A stretch of 42,420 nt of DNA from Comamonadaceae bacterium (GTDB taxonomy: Bacteria; Pseudomonadota; Gammaproteobacteria; Burkholderiales; Burkholderiaceae_C), in NCBI GenBank assembly GCA_027486255.1, contig JAIXPL010000074.1, positions 1-42,420 of the forward strand, given 5' to 3'. The position numbers were made by a program, and so were the translations under genes. Under the pieces are notes generated by a model, which saw only the letters and a program-made list of their open reading frames with translations, was not told the origin of the DNA and did not search any database. Shown piece by piece: positions 17,277 to 32,636 of the stretch (the first letter of the stretch is position 1; each line of letters starts with the position of its first letter).

Positions 17277-18691
17277 TCAGCCTGGCAATTCAGCCAGGCC
17301 AAGGGGTTGAGGGGAAGTGCTGCGCACCGAGCGCCGGCGAACCAGCGGACCCAGGGCGATCAGCACCACGAAGAGCAGATAGATCTCAAGGTGAAACACG
17401 AAGCTGTAGCCGGTGGCCGGCGAATCGAGGATGGGGCCCAGCCAGCCGCTGTGCGCCAGGCTGCCGACCAGGTCGCGCAGTACGCCGCCCACGGCCATGG
17501 CCACACCGGCGGCCGTGGCCTGTACGGCACCCCAGGCGCCGAGCACCAGGCCGGTGAGCTCGCGCTCGGGCAGGTTCATGGCGGTCAGCAGCATGCCCAC
17601 CGAGAAGAAGCCGCTGGCAAAGCCGATCAGGGCCGCCCCGAAGCGAAACAGATTGGCCGACTCCAGCGGCGCCGAGAAGATCACGCAGGCAAAGGCCGGC
17701 AGGCCCAGCAGCGCGCCCAGGGCTGCAAGGCGACAGGAGTCCAGGCCGCGCGAAACCCAGCGGGCCGCGATGATGAAGGCCAGCAAGGAGCCGCCAGCGC
17801 TCAGCGCCGTGAGGGAGCTGGTCAGGCCCACACCCAGACCCAGCACCTCGCCGCCGAAGGGCTCGAGCACGATGTCTTGCATGCTGAAAGCGGCCGTACC
17901 CAGGCCCACGGTCCACAGGAAACGCCGCATCCTGGGCAGGGCCATGAGCCGGGCCCAGTTGCGGGAAAAGCCATCGGGCTCGCGCTCGCCGCGCCTGGGC
18001 TGGCGGGCCTCCTGTTTCCACAAGGAGACCAGGTTGAACACCACCACCAGCACCGCGGCGCCCTGCACCACTTGAATCAGGCGCTTGGGGCTGAAGTCGG
18101 CGAGCAGGCCACCGAGGATGGCACTGCCAGCGACCATGCCCAGCAGCAGCATGCTGTAGAGCAGCGCCACCACGCGGGGCCGCTTGTCGGCCGGCGAGAT
18201 GTCGCTGGCCAGGGCCAGGCCCGCGGTCTGGGTGATCTGTATGCCCGCGCCCACCAGCAAAAAGGCCATGGCCGCACCAGCACGGCCGATCCAGACAGCG
18301 CCCTCGGGCGGGTCGGACAAGAGCAGCAGGGCAAAGGGCATGATGGCCAGACCGCCAAACATGAGCAGGCTGCCCATCCACAAGTAAGGCAGGCGCTTGA
18401 GGCCGAGCGCCGAAGGATGCGTGTCGCTGCGGTAACCAATGAGCGCGCGCAGGGGCGCAAACACCAAGGGCAGGCTCACCGACAGGGCCACCCACCAGGC
18501 CGGAACGCCCAGCTCGACGATCATGACGCGGTTGAGCGTGCCCACCAGCAGGGCCATGGTGATGCCAATGGCCGCCTGAAAAAGAGACAGCCTGAACAGT
18601 CGCCCCAGCGGCAGCTCGTGCGAGGCCGCGTCGGCGAACGGCAGATGCCGCGCCGCGATGGCCGCAAGCCACGGGGGCAGGCGCAAGGCTT

Positions 18692-18704
<13 letters not shown>
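17277..18704 (-). CDS. lhaA: LhaA, PucC-family light-harvesting 1 assembly protein
   Basis: Major-facilitator-type membrane protein (475 residues, about 12 spans) of the PucC/LhaA family, which helps insert LH1 polypeptides and pigments. The segment GTLNRVMIVELGVPAWWVA and the central SMQDIVLEPFGGEVLGL are family signatures. It overlaps the end of bchM by 13 bases and precedes puhA, the usual place for lhaA rather than LH2-linked pucC. A second family member lies at 31245. Confidence 0.93.
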
Positions 18705-24116
<5,412 letters not shown>

Positions 24117-24142
<26 letters not shown>

Positions 24143-25691
24143 CGTAGAGGGTGTCCACGGTGATGAGTGGCACACCGCGCTCGCGGGCGTAGGTTTCAGT
24201 GTTCCTGCGCGCCTTGCCGCGCACGAAGAAGGGAATCTTTTTAAGTTCGCTCTCGGCCTCGGGACCCCAGGTCAGGCCCACCGGTGCCGCAGCGCCCGGC
24301 TGGGGCGAGGCCTCGGGCAGGGGGACGGGCACCGCGCTGGCCTGGGCTGCAGGCTTGATGCCGCCGCCCAGGTGCGAGGGGGCAGCGTTCTCATGGAATT
24401 CGCTGTCGCCGCGGAACATGCCGATGAGGTGTTCTTCCAGGCCCATCATGAGCGGATGCACCCAGGTGTCGAACAGCACATTGGCGCCTTCGAAACCCAT
24501 CTGGGGCGAGTAGCGGGCCGGAAAATCCTGCACATGGACGGGTGCTGAAATGACGGCGCAGGGCACGCCCAGGCGCTTGGCAATGTGGCGCTCCATCTGC
24601 GAGCCCAGCACCAGCTCGGGCTGGAGCTCGGCGATGCGCGCCTCCACCTCGAGGTAGTCGTCGGTGATGAGGGCTTCCACACCGTACTGCTCGGCAGCGG
24701 TGCGCACCTCGCGGGCGAACTCGCGGCTGTAGGTGCCCAGGCCTACCACGGTAAAACCCAGTTCTTTGGCCGCCACGCGCGCGGCGGCCACCACGTGGGT
24801 GGCGTCGCCAAAGACGAACACACGCTTGCCGGTGAGGTAGGTGGAGTCCACCGAGCGGGCGTACCAGTCGGCGCGTGAGGCGGTGCGGTCCAGGCAGGCC
24901 TGGGCGTCCAAACCTGCCAGCTCGGCCACTTCACGGATGAAGTCGCGCGTAGCGCCCAGGCCAATGGGCACGGTGCGGGTGGCGGGCTGCTTGAACTGTC
25001 GTGTGAGCCACAGCGCAGCCGTGTTGGCGATCTCGGGGTAGAGCACCACGTTGAAGTCGGCCTCGTGCAGCCGGGCCATGTCGGCCGGCGAGCAGCCCAG
25101 GGGCGCGACCACGTTGATCTCCAGGCCCATGCCCTGCAGCAAGTTGGTGATTTCCTGCAGGTCGTCCCGGTGGCGAAAGCCCAGGGCGGTGGGGCCGAGG
25201 ATGTTGCAGCGCGGACGCTCACCGCGCGGCCGGGGCTCCTGGCGGGCCGGACCGGTGGCGAGCTTGCGCACCATTTGGTAGAAGGTTTCGCTGGCGCCCC
25301 AGTTTTCCTTGCGCTGGTAGGAGGGCAGCTCCAGGGCCACCACGGGCACGGGCAGGTCCAGCGCCAGGCACAGGCCACCCGGATCGTCCTGAATGAGTTC
25401 AGCCGTGCAGGAGGCGCCGACCATCATGGCCTTGGGCGAAAAGCGCTCGAAGGCTTGGCGGGCGGCGGTCTTGAAGAGCTCGGCCGTGTCGCCGCCCAGG
25501 TCGCGCGCCTGGAAGGTGGTGTAAGTGACGGGCGGGCGCTTGGGCAGGCGCTCGATCATGGTGAAGAGCAAGTCGGCGTAGGTATCGCCCTGGGGCGCGT
25601 GCAGCACGTAATGCACGTCCTCCATCGCGGTGGCAATGCGCATGGCGCCCACGTGGGGCGGTCCTTCGTAGGTCCAGAGCGTCAGTTGCAT
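24117..25691 (-). CDS. bchB: Light-independent protochlorophyllide reductase subunit B
   Basis: Catalytic subunit that with BchN reduces ring D of protochlorophyllide. 524 residues. Asp36, the unusual aspartate ligand to the NB [4Fe-4S] cluster, is present at exactly that position in [15 protein letters not shown]-terminal domain with [13 protein letters not shown] is the small family helical region, joined by a Pro/Ala-rich linker. Starts 20 bases after bchN. Confidence 0.97.
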
Positions 25692-25711
25692 GTGGTGCTC
25701 TCGGTTCTCTT

Positions 25712-27507
<1,796 letters not shown>

Positions 27508-27539
27508 GGATGGGTCAATCTCATGGGCAGGGTTGCTGC

Positions 27540-27568
27540 AATTTAGGCCCTGGCGGGCAATGTGTCAA
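27540..27568 (-). promoter_or_regulatory. Sigma-70-type promoter of bchF
   Basis: On the minus strand TTGACA (27568-27563) is followed after 17 bases by TAAATT (27545-27540). The expected transcription start is near 27533, about 26 bases before the GTG of bchF. The -35 box is one arm of the PpsR-type palindrome at 27563-27580. Confidence 0.7.
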
Positions 27569-27580
27569 CTTTTACTGACG
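27563..27580. promoter_or_regulatory. PpsR/CrtJ-type operator 1
   Basis: TGTCAACTTTTACTGACG matches TGTC-N10-GACA with one mismatch (last base). It covers the -35 box of the bchF promoter. Confidence 0.65.
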
Positions 27581-27628
27581 TCATGTGTGATTTACATCCA
27601 TCGATATATAGGGTTTACACTAATTAGA

Positions 27629-27646
27629 TGTCTAGAAACTTTGACG
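27629..27646. promoter_or_regulatory. PpsR/CrtJ-type operator 2
   Basis: TGTCTAGAAACTTTGACG matches TGTC-N10-GACA with the same single mismatch as operator 1. It covers the -35 box of the aerR promoter. The 66-base start-to-start spacing is about six helical turns, compatible with cooperative binding. Confidence 0.65.
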
Positions 27647-27669
27647 CGATTGCCCAAGCGATGTAAAAC
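27641..27669 (+). promoter_or_regulatory. Promoter of aerR-ppsR
   Basis: TTGACG (27641-27646), 17-base spacer, TAAAAC (27664-27669). The same TTGAC-N18-TAAAAC-N3-GGCA layout recurs before bchG. Confidence 0.55.
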
Positions 27670-27823
27670 TGCGGCAGGTCAGAAAGGGCTCGCCGCCACC
27701 GGATCCCCGCCGGCAAGGCCCCTTTCAGGCACGTGATCCCCTGATCTCGTACGAGTGCACCGGTCCAGCCGGGGGCCCATGCGTATCCGGCACCACGCGC
27801 AAGACAGCGCCGAGGAGACGCAC

Positions 27824-28693
27824 ATGGACAAGCCCCGCAAAACCACCACCAGCCCCAGGGAGGACAGCCTCCCCGCCAGCGCCGCAGCTCAGGCACAGAC
27901 CACTGAGCCCGAGACGGCGCTGCGCAGGCGCCTGCTGGCCAAGGCGGTGGAATACGAAATCCTGCCCCGACTGATGCTGGCGCATCGCCTGGTGCAAGAC
28001 ACCCCCACCCTGGCACAGCCGGGCACCTCGGCCATCTCGCCCACGGAAGTCTTTGAATTTGCACGCTTGGTCAGGTATGCCGACGACGAGCGGCTGCGCG
28101 AGGAAGTGGCCCGCCTGCGCCAACGGGGTGTGCCGCTGACGGGCATCCTGATGGACCTGTTTGCGCCCGTGGCCCGCCACCTGGGCGTGCTGTGGGAGCG
28201 CGACCTCTGCGACTTCCAGGAAGTGACCTTGGCCCTGGGCCGGCTGCACCAGCTGCTGCGCGACAACAGCCCCCCACCCGCCGCCCACTTCAGCGCCAAG
28301 CACCCCAGCATCCTGCTGGCGCCCTGCCCCGGCGAGCAACACACCTTCGGGCTGGCCACCGTGGCCGAGTTTTTCGTGCAGGCCCAATGGAATGTGTCCG
28401 CAGGCTTCATGTCTGAAGACACGCCCCCTGCGCGCTTGGTGCAAGAGCAATGGTTTGATGTGGTCGGCCTGTCGCTGGGCAGCACGTCTTTGCTACCAGC
28501 CCTGCTGAGCTGCCTGAAAGACCTCAGGAAAGCCAGCATGAACCCTCAGATCTTTATAATTTTGGGTGGTCCCATCTTCACATTGCATCCCGAGTACGCA
28601 GCCCAGCTGCCAGTGGATGCGGTGGTCACGGATGGCAGCGCAGCCCCCGCCATGGCAGCGCAGCTCCTGGCACGCTTGGAATCCAAGGTCTGA
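27824..28693 (+). CDS. aerR: B12-binding antirepressor of PpsR (PpaA/AerR type)
   Basis: Regulator that binds cobalamin and counteracts PpsR/CrtJ, linking B12 and light status to photosynthesis genes. 289 residues: a variable N-terminus, a helical segment (EVFEFARLVRYADDERL, then VARHLGVLWERDLCDF), and a C-terminal Rossmann-like B12 domain with GEQHTFGLATVAEFF, whose His is the candidate cobalt ligand, and later FIILGGPIF. GAGGAG 7 bases before ATG 27824 fixes the start. It precedes ppsR, as in other PGCs. The symbol ppaA would be equally valid. Confidence 0.9.
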   Translation: MDKPRKTTTSPREDSLPASAAAQAQTTEPETALRRRLLAKAVEYEILPRLMLAHRLVQDTPTLAQPGTSAISPTEVFEFARLVRYADDERLREEVARLRQRGVPLTGILMDLFAPVARHLGVLWERDLCDFQEVTLALGRLHQLLRDNSPPPAAHFSAKHPSILLAPCPGEQHTFGLATVAEFFVQAQWNVSAGFMSEDTPPARLVQEQWFDVVGLSLGSTSLLPALLSCLKDLRKASMNPQIFIILGGPIFTLHPEYAAQLPVDAVVTDGSAAPAMAAQLLARLESKV

Positions 28694-28744
28694 TGTCCAG
28701 GCAACACCTCTCCTCCAACCCGAGCCCTTGTAAGAAAGCCCTTC

Positions 28745-30211
28745 ATGGCGCACATCGACAGGCAGTTTGAGATGCCTGGAAAGTTCCTCGCCGACCTGGA
28801 TGCAGACGCTGCAGCTGAGCTGGTCACCGCTTCGGCCGACGTGGTTCTGGTGCTTGACCAGGACGGCGTGATCCAGGATCTGGCACTGGCCACCGATGAC
28901 CTGCTGGAGCTCGGCTGCCGCCATTGGCTGAACAAGCCCTGGACACAGACCGTGACGGTAGAAAGCCAGCCCAAAGTCCGGGACCTGCTGAGCCAGGCCA
29001 CCTCCAGCGACGGCGTGCGCTGGCGCCATGTCAACCATGCCACAGACGCAGGCACCGAGCTGCCGGTGTCCTACTCCGTTGTCCCGGTCAAACGCAAGGC
29101 CAAGGGCGCTCACCGCACGGCACCGCACACCCTGGCCTTTGGCCGTGACCTGCGCCCGCAGGTGGCCCTGCAGCAGCGCCTGGTGACGGCCCAGCAATCG
29201 CTGGAGCGTGACTACTGGCGCCTGCGCCAGGCGGAGACCCGCTACCGCCTGCTGTTCCAGATGAGCGCAGAGCCTGTGCTCATCCTGGAAGGCTCGATCG
29301 ACAAGTTGGAGGAAGCCAACCCGGCCGCCCAGGAACTCTTTGGCGATAAATGCAAGCGCCCCGGCTGGAGCCTGGCCGAGGGCCTGGATGCCCAGAGTCT
29401 GCAAGCGCTGCGAGAGATGCTCGAGGGCCTGCGCAGCGCGGGCTCGGCCGACAGCGTGACCGTGCGTGTGACCGGCCAGCCCGAGCCGCTGAAGGTGAGC
29501 GCCTCGTCCTTCCGCCATGACAAGGGCTCGTACTTCCTGCTGCGCTTTACTCGGCCGCAAGACCTAGCCACTCCATCTGCCAGCCCTGCGCAGGCCCGGC
29601 TCGAGCTCATGAAGGTGCTTGAGAGTGCCCCCGATGCGCTGGTGGTCACGGAGTTGAGTGGCCAGATCCTCACAGCCAACCAGGCCTTCCTGGACATGGC
29701 CCAAGTGGGCAGCGAAGAGCAGGCACGCGGGCAGATGCTCGACAAGTGGCTGGGCCGCACCGGTGTCGAGTTCCGGGTGCTGGTGTCCAATCTGCGCCAG
29801 CATGGCTCGGTCCGGCTGTTTGCCACGCAGATGCAGGGGGCGCAAGGCAGCGTCTCGGAGGTTGAAATTTCAGCCGTGGCCACCCAGGGCAGCCAGCGCT
29901 TGCTGGGATTCACCATCCGCGACATGGGCCGGCGCCTGAGCGCCGATGGCCGCGGCGCCAAGGAACTGCCGCGCTCGGCCAGCCAGATGACCGAACTGGT
30001 GGGGCGCCTGCCGCTGAAAGACATCGTGCGCGAGACCACCGACCTGATCGAGCAGCTGTGCATCGAGGCGGCGCTCGAGCTCACCGGAGACAACCGGGCC
30101 TCGGCGGCGGAGATGCTGGGCCTGTCCCGGCAGAGCCTGTACATCAAGCTGCGGCGCTTTGGCATTGGAGACAGCGCCAGCGAGACCGACGGGCCCGATC
30201 GCGCCCCTTAA
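28745..30211 (+). CDS. ppsR: Transcriptional repressor PpsR/CrtJ
   Basis: Redox- and light-responsive repressor of bch, crt and puc genes, binding TGT-N12-ACA palindromes. 488 residues: N-terminal and internal PAS domains (around residues 25-115, 165-265 and 280-395), a Q-linker-like helix (LVTAQQSLERDYWRLRQAE), and a C-terminal Fis-type helix-turn-helix (NRASAAEMLGLSRQSLYIKLRRFG). Cys439 in LCIEAALELT sits next to the HTH, where the redox-active cysteine of Rhodobacter PpsR lies. An intrinsic terminator follows. Confidence 0.95.
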   Translation: MAHIDRQFEMPGKFLADLDADAAAELVTASADVVLVLDQDGVIQDLALATDDLLELGCRHWLNKPWTQTVTVESQPKVRDLLSQATSSDGVRWRHVNHATDAGTELPVSYSVVPVKRKAKGAHRTAPHTLAFGRDLRPQVALQQRLVTAQQSLERDYWRLRQAETRYRLLFQMSAEPVLILEGSIDKLEEANPAAQELFGDKCKRPGWSLAEGLDAQSLQALREMLEGLRSAGSADSVTVRVTGQPEPLKVSASSFRHDKGSYFLLRFTRPQDLATPSASPAQARLELMKVLESAPDALVVTELSGQILTANQAFLDMAQVGSEEQARGQMLDKWLGRTGVEFRVLVSNLRQHGSVRLFATQMQGAQGSVSEVEISAVATQGSQRLLGFTIRDMGRRLSADGRGAKELPRSASQMTELVGRLPLKDIVRETTDLIEQLCIEAALELTGDNRASAAEMLGLSRQSLYIKLRRFGIGDSASETDGPDRAP

Positions 30212-30229
30212 GGCGCCCATGCCTCCTGC

Positions 30230-30259
30230 AAAAACGCCCGGCCTGCCGGGCGTTTTTTT
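30230..30259 (+). terminator. Intrinsic terminator after ppsR
   Basis: ACGCCCGGC-CT-GCCGGGCGT perfect stem, extended by flanking A/T pairing and followed by a run of T (30254-30259). Separates ppsR from the bchG promoter. Confidence 0.9.
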
Positions 30260-30310
30260 CTGGCCAGGCACTTGGGCCATGCCCAGGTCGTGGCAGGAAA
30301 CCGACCTGAG

Positions 30311-30328
30311 TGTCATTTTTAATTGACA
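30311..30328. promoter_or_regulatory. PpsR/CrtJ-type operator 3 (perfect)
   Basis: TGTCATTTTTAATTGACA is an exact TGTC-N10-GACA; one more base pair on each side (G/C) extends the palindrome. It overlaps the -35 box of the bchG promoter. Confidence 0.8.
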
Positions 30329-30351
30329 CATTGAGCTGTCGAGCGTAAAAC
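30323..30351 (+). promoter_or_regulatory. bchG promoter, apparently leaderless
   Basis: TTGACA (30323-30328), 17-base spacer, TAAAAC (30346-30351). The bchG ATG at 30358 starts 7 bases after the -10 box, i.e. at the expected transcription start. No Shine-Dalgarno sequence fits between. Confidence 0.65.
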
Positions 30352-30357
30352 ACAGGC

Positions 30358-31248
30358 ATGGCGCGTCCTTCCCTGCTCTCGGTCACGGAGCTGTTCAAAC
30401 CCATCACCTGGTTTCCTCCCATGTGGGCTTTTGCCTGCGGGGTCGTCGCCTCAGGGGTGGACATGGAAGACCGCTGGGGCCTGGCCTTGGTGGGCGTGGC
30501 CCTGGCAGGCCCCCTGGTGTGCGCCACCAGCCAGGCGGTGAACGACTGGTTCGACCGCCATGTGGACGCCATCAATGAGCCCCACAGGCCGATTCCCTCA
30601 GGACGCATCCCGGGGCGCTGGGGCCTGTACCTGGCCCTGGCCTGGACCGCCTTGTCGCTGCTGGTGGCCACCCTGCTGGGGCCCTGGGGCTTTGGGGCTG
30701 CTGCGCTGGGCCTGCTGCTGGCCTGGGCCTACAGCGCCCCGCCGGTGCGGCTCAAACAAAACGGCTGGTGGGGCAACGCGGCCTGCGGCATCAGCTATGA
30801 AGGCATCGCCTGGATCACGGGCGCTGCGGTGATGGCCGGCGGCAGCATGCCCCACGGGCAATCGCTGGCGCTGGCCATGCTCTACAGCGCGGCCACCCAC
30901 GGCATCATGACACTCAACGACTTCAAGGCCGTCACGGGCGACCGCCAAATGGGCGTGCGCTCGCTGCCCGTGCAATTGGGGGTCGACCGCGCCGCACGGG
31001 TGGCCTGCTGGATCATGGTCGTGCCACAGTGGGCGGTGATTGCCCTGCTGATCCATTGGCAACAGCCCTGGCATGCCGGCGCCGTTGCCGCCTTGCTGCT
31101 GATGCAGGCCTTCCTGATGCGGCGATTCATGCAGGACCCCACGGCCCACGCCCGCTGGTACAGCGGCTTTGGTGTGCCGCTCCTGGTGGCTGGCATGATG
31201 GTCAGCGCTTTTGCGCTGCGCGCCCTCACGCAGGGGATGCAGCCATGA
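30358..31248 (+). CDS. bchG: Bacteriochlorophyll synthase (geranylgeranyl transferase)
   Basis: UbiA-family membrane prenyltransferase that esterifies bacteriochlorophyllide a. 296 residues, about eight spans, with the prenyl-diphosphate motif NDWFDRHVDAINEPHRPIPSG and the second Asp motif NDFKAVTGDR. The N-terminus MARPSLLSVTELFKPITWFPP is typical, which supports ATG 30358 despite lack of a ribosome site. The stop overlaps the next ATG (31245). Confidence 0.96.
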   Translation: MARPSLLSVTELFKPITWFPPMWAFACGVVASGVDMEDRWGLALVGVALAGPLVCATSQAVNDWFDRHVDAINEPHRPIPSGRIPGRWGLYLALAWTALSLLVATLLGPWGFGAAALGLLLAWAYSAPPVRLKQNGWWGNAACGISYEGIAWITGAAVMAGGSMPHGQSLALAMLYSAATHGIMTLNDFKAVTGDRQMGVRSLPVQLGVDRAARVACWIMVVPQWAVIALLIHWQQPWHAGAVAALLLMQAFLMRRFMQDPTAHARWYSGFGVPLLVAGMMVSAFALRALTQGMQP

Positions 31249-32636
31249 TGGCCGCGCAGGATTTCGGCTGGCTGCGCATTGCGCGCCTGGGCCTGGTGCA
31301 GGCCTGCCTGGGCTCGGTCGTGGTCCTGACCACCTCCACGCTCAACCGCATCATGGTGGTGGAGCTGGCCTTGCCGGCCCTCTTGCCCGGCTTTCTGGTG
31401 GCGCTGCATTACCTGGTGCAGGTCGCACGCCCGCGCATGGGCCACGGCTCGGACGTGGGCGGTCGGCGCACACCCTGGATCATTGGCGGCATGGCCCTCC
31501 TGGGGGCCGGCGGCATCACGGCCGCAGCCGGCACCGTCTTGATGGCCAGCCAGCCTTCAGCCGGCATGGCCTTGGCCCTGCTGGGCTTTGTCATGGTGGG
31601 CCTGGGCGTCAGTGCCAGCGGTACCTCGCTGCTGGTGCTGCTGGCCAAGCGCGTGCCCGAGGCACGCAGGCCGGGGGCAGCCACCCTGGTCTGGATGATG
31701 ATGATCGCGGGCTTTGCCATCACGGCGGGCCTGGCCGGACACTGGCTGGACCCCTACTCCCCTGCGCAATTGATGAAGGTGTCCGGGACCGTGTCATTGC
31801 TGGCCCTGGGCCTGACCATGCTGGCCCTCAAGGGTGTGGAAGGCCAGGCTCCCACCGTGGCGCCCCAGGCCCAAGATCGGGAACGGGAACGGGAACGCAT
31901 CGACTTTCGGTCGGCCCTGCAGCAGGTCTGGGCCGAACCGGTGGCCCGCCGGTTCACCATCTTCGTGTTCGTCTCCATGCTGGCTTACAGCGCCCAGGAC
32001 CTGATCCTCGAGCCCTTTGCGGGCGTGGTCTATGGCTATACCCCGGGCGAATCCACCAAGCTCTCGGGTGTGCAGCACGGTGGCGTGCTGCTGGGCATGA
32101 TGCTGGTGGCACTGGCCGGCGGCCTCGCCGCACGCTATCCCAGCCACCCCGTGCTCTCGCGTCTTGGATCGCTGCGGGCCTGGACCGTCGGGGGCTGCCT
32201 GGCCTCCGCGCTGGCCCTGGCCGGTCTGGTGGCTGGCGGCCTGCTGGGCTCGGCCTGGCCGCTCCAGCCCACGGTGTTCGCCCTGGGCGTGGCCAACGGG
32301 GCATTTTCCATCGGCGCCATCGGCTCCATGATGCGGCTGGCCGGCGAAGGACGCGAAGCCCGCGAGGGCATCCGCATGGGCTTGTGGGGCGCAGCGCAGG
32401 CCGTGGCCTTTGGCCTGGGCGGCCTGGTCGGCACCGGCGCCAGCGACATCGCCCACTGGTTGGTGGCCAGCCCCGGCCTGGCTTATGCCTGGGTGTTCGC
32501 CCTGGAAGCGGGCATGTTCATCCTGTCGGGCTGGCTGGCCCTGAAGATTTCCCCATCCGCGGTTGGCCGGTCAGGCCAGACCCCCCAGGGCCACGGCCCA
32601 TCCCACCTGAAACGAGTGCAGCATGCCCCCTCCTGA
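31245..32636 (+). CDS. PucC-family transporter-like protein between bchG and bchP
   Basis: MFS-type membrane protein (463 residues, about 12 spans) of the BCH2/PucC family. The signatures STLNRIMVVELALPALLPG and SAQDLILEPFAGVVYGY parallel those in LhaA. The bchG-(pucC-like)-bchP order is conserved in purple bacteria (often called orf428/bch2). A pigment or assembly-linked role is likely but not proven. A triplicated CGGGAA (31878-31895) encodes an Arg-Glu run in the central cytoplasmic loop. It overlaps bchG by 4 bases and bchP by 14. Confidence 0.9.
   Translation: MMAAQDFGWLRIARLGLVQACLGSVVVLTTSTLNRIMVVELALPALLPGFLVALHYLVQVARPRMGHGSDVGGRRTPWIIGGMALLGAGGITAAAGTVLMASQPSAGMALALLGFVMVGLGVSASGTSLLVLLAKRVPEARRPGAATLVWMMMIAGFAITAGLAGHWLDPYSPAQLMKVSGTVSLLALGLTMLALKGVEGQAPTVAPQAQDRERERERIDFRSALQQVWAEPVARRFTIFVFVSMLAYSAQDLILEPFAGVVYGYTPGESTKLSGVQHGGVLLGMMLVALAGGLAARYPSHPVLSRLGSLRAWTVGGCLASALALAGLVAGGLLGSAWPLQPTVFALGVANGAFSIGAIGSMMRLAGEGREAREGIRMGLWGAAQAVAFGLGGLVGTGASDIAHWLVASPGLAYAWVFALEAGMFILSGWLALKISPSAVGRSGQTPQGHGPSHLKRVQHAPS
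31878..31895 (+). repeat. Hexanucleotide CGGGAA x3
   Basis: Three exact copies of CGGGAA inside the central loop of the PucC-like gene, giving RERERER. A unit change keeps the frame. Confidence 0.8.

Larger units (their letters stand above)
27508..27823. promoter_or_regulatory. Divergent control region between bchF and aerR
   Basis: This 316-base stretch has no convincing gene. Its AT-rich centre is flanked by two PpsR-type palindromes 66 bases apart, each overlapping a -35 box of oppositely directed promoters. The right part is a 5' leader of about 148 bases for aerR with an imperfect hairpin (GAAAGGG at 27682-27688 with CCCTTTC at 27720-27726, inner GCCG/CGGC). Confidence 0.75.

Noticed and set aside
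27584-27598. TGTGTGATTTACA as a further PpsR site
   Set aside because: Half-sites are 5 or 7 bases apart instead of 12, so it does not fit the palindrome spacing.
27533-27736. 67-codon plus-strand frame in the bchF-aerR gap
   Set aside because: It crosses both promoters and operators, and the product has no recognisable features.
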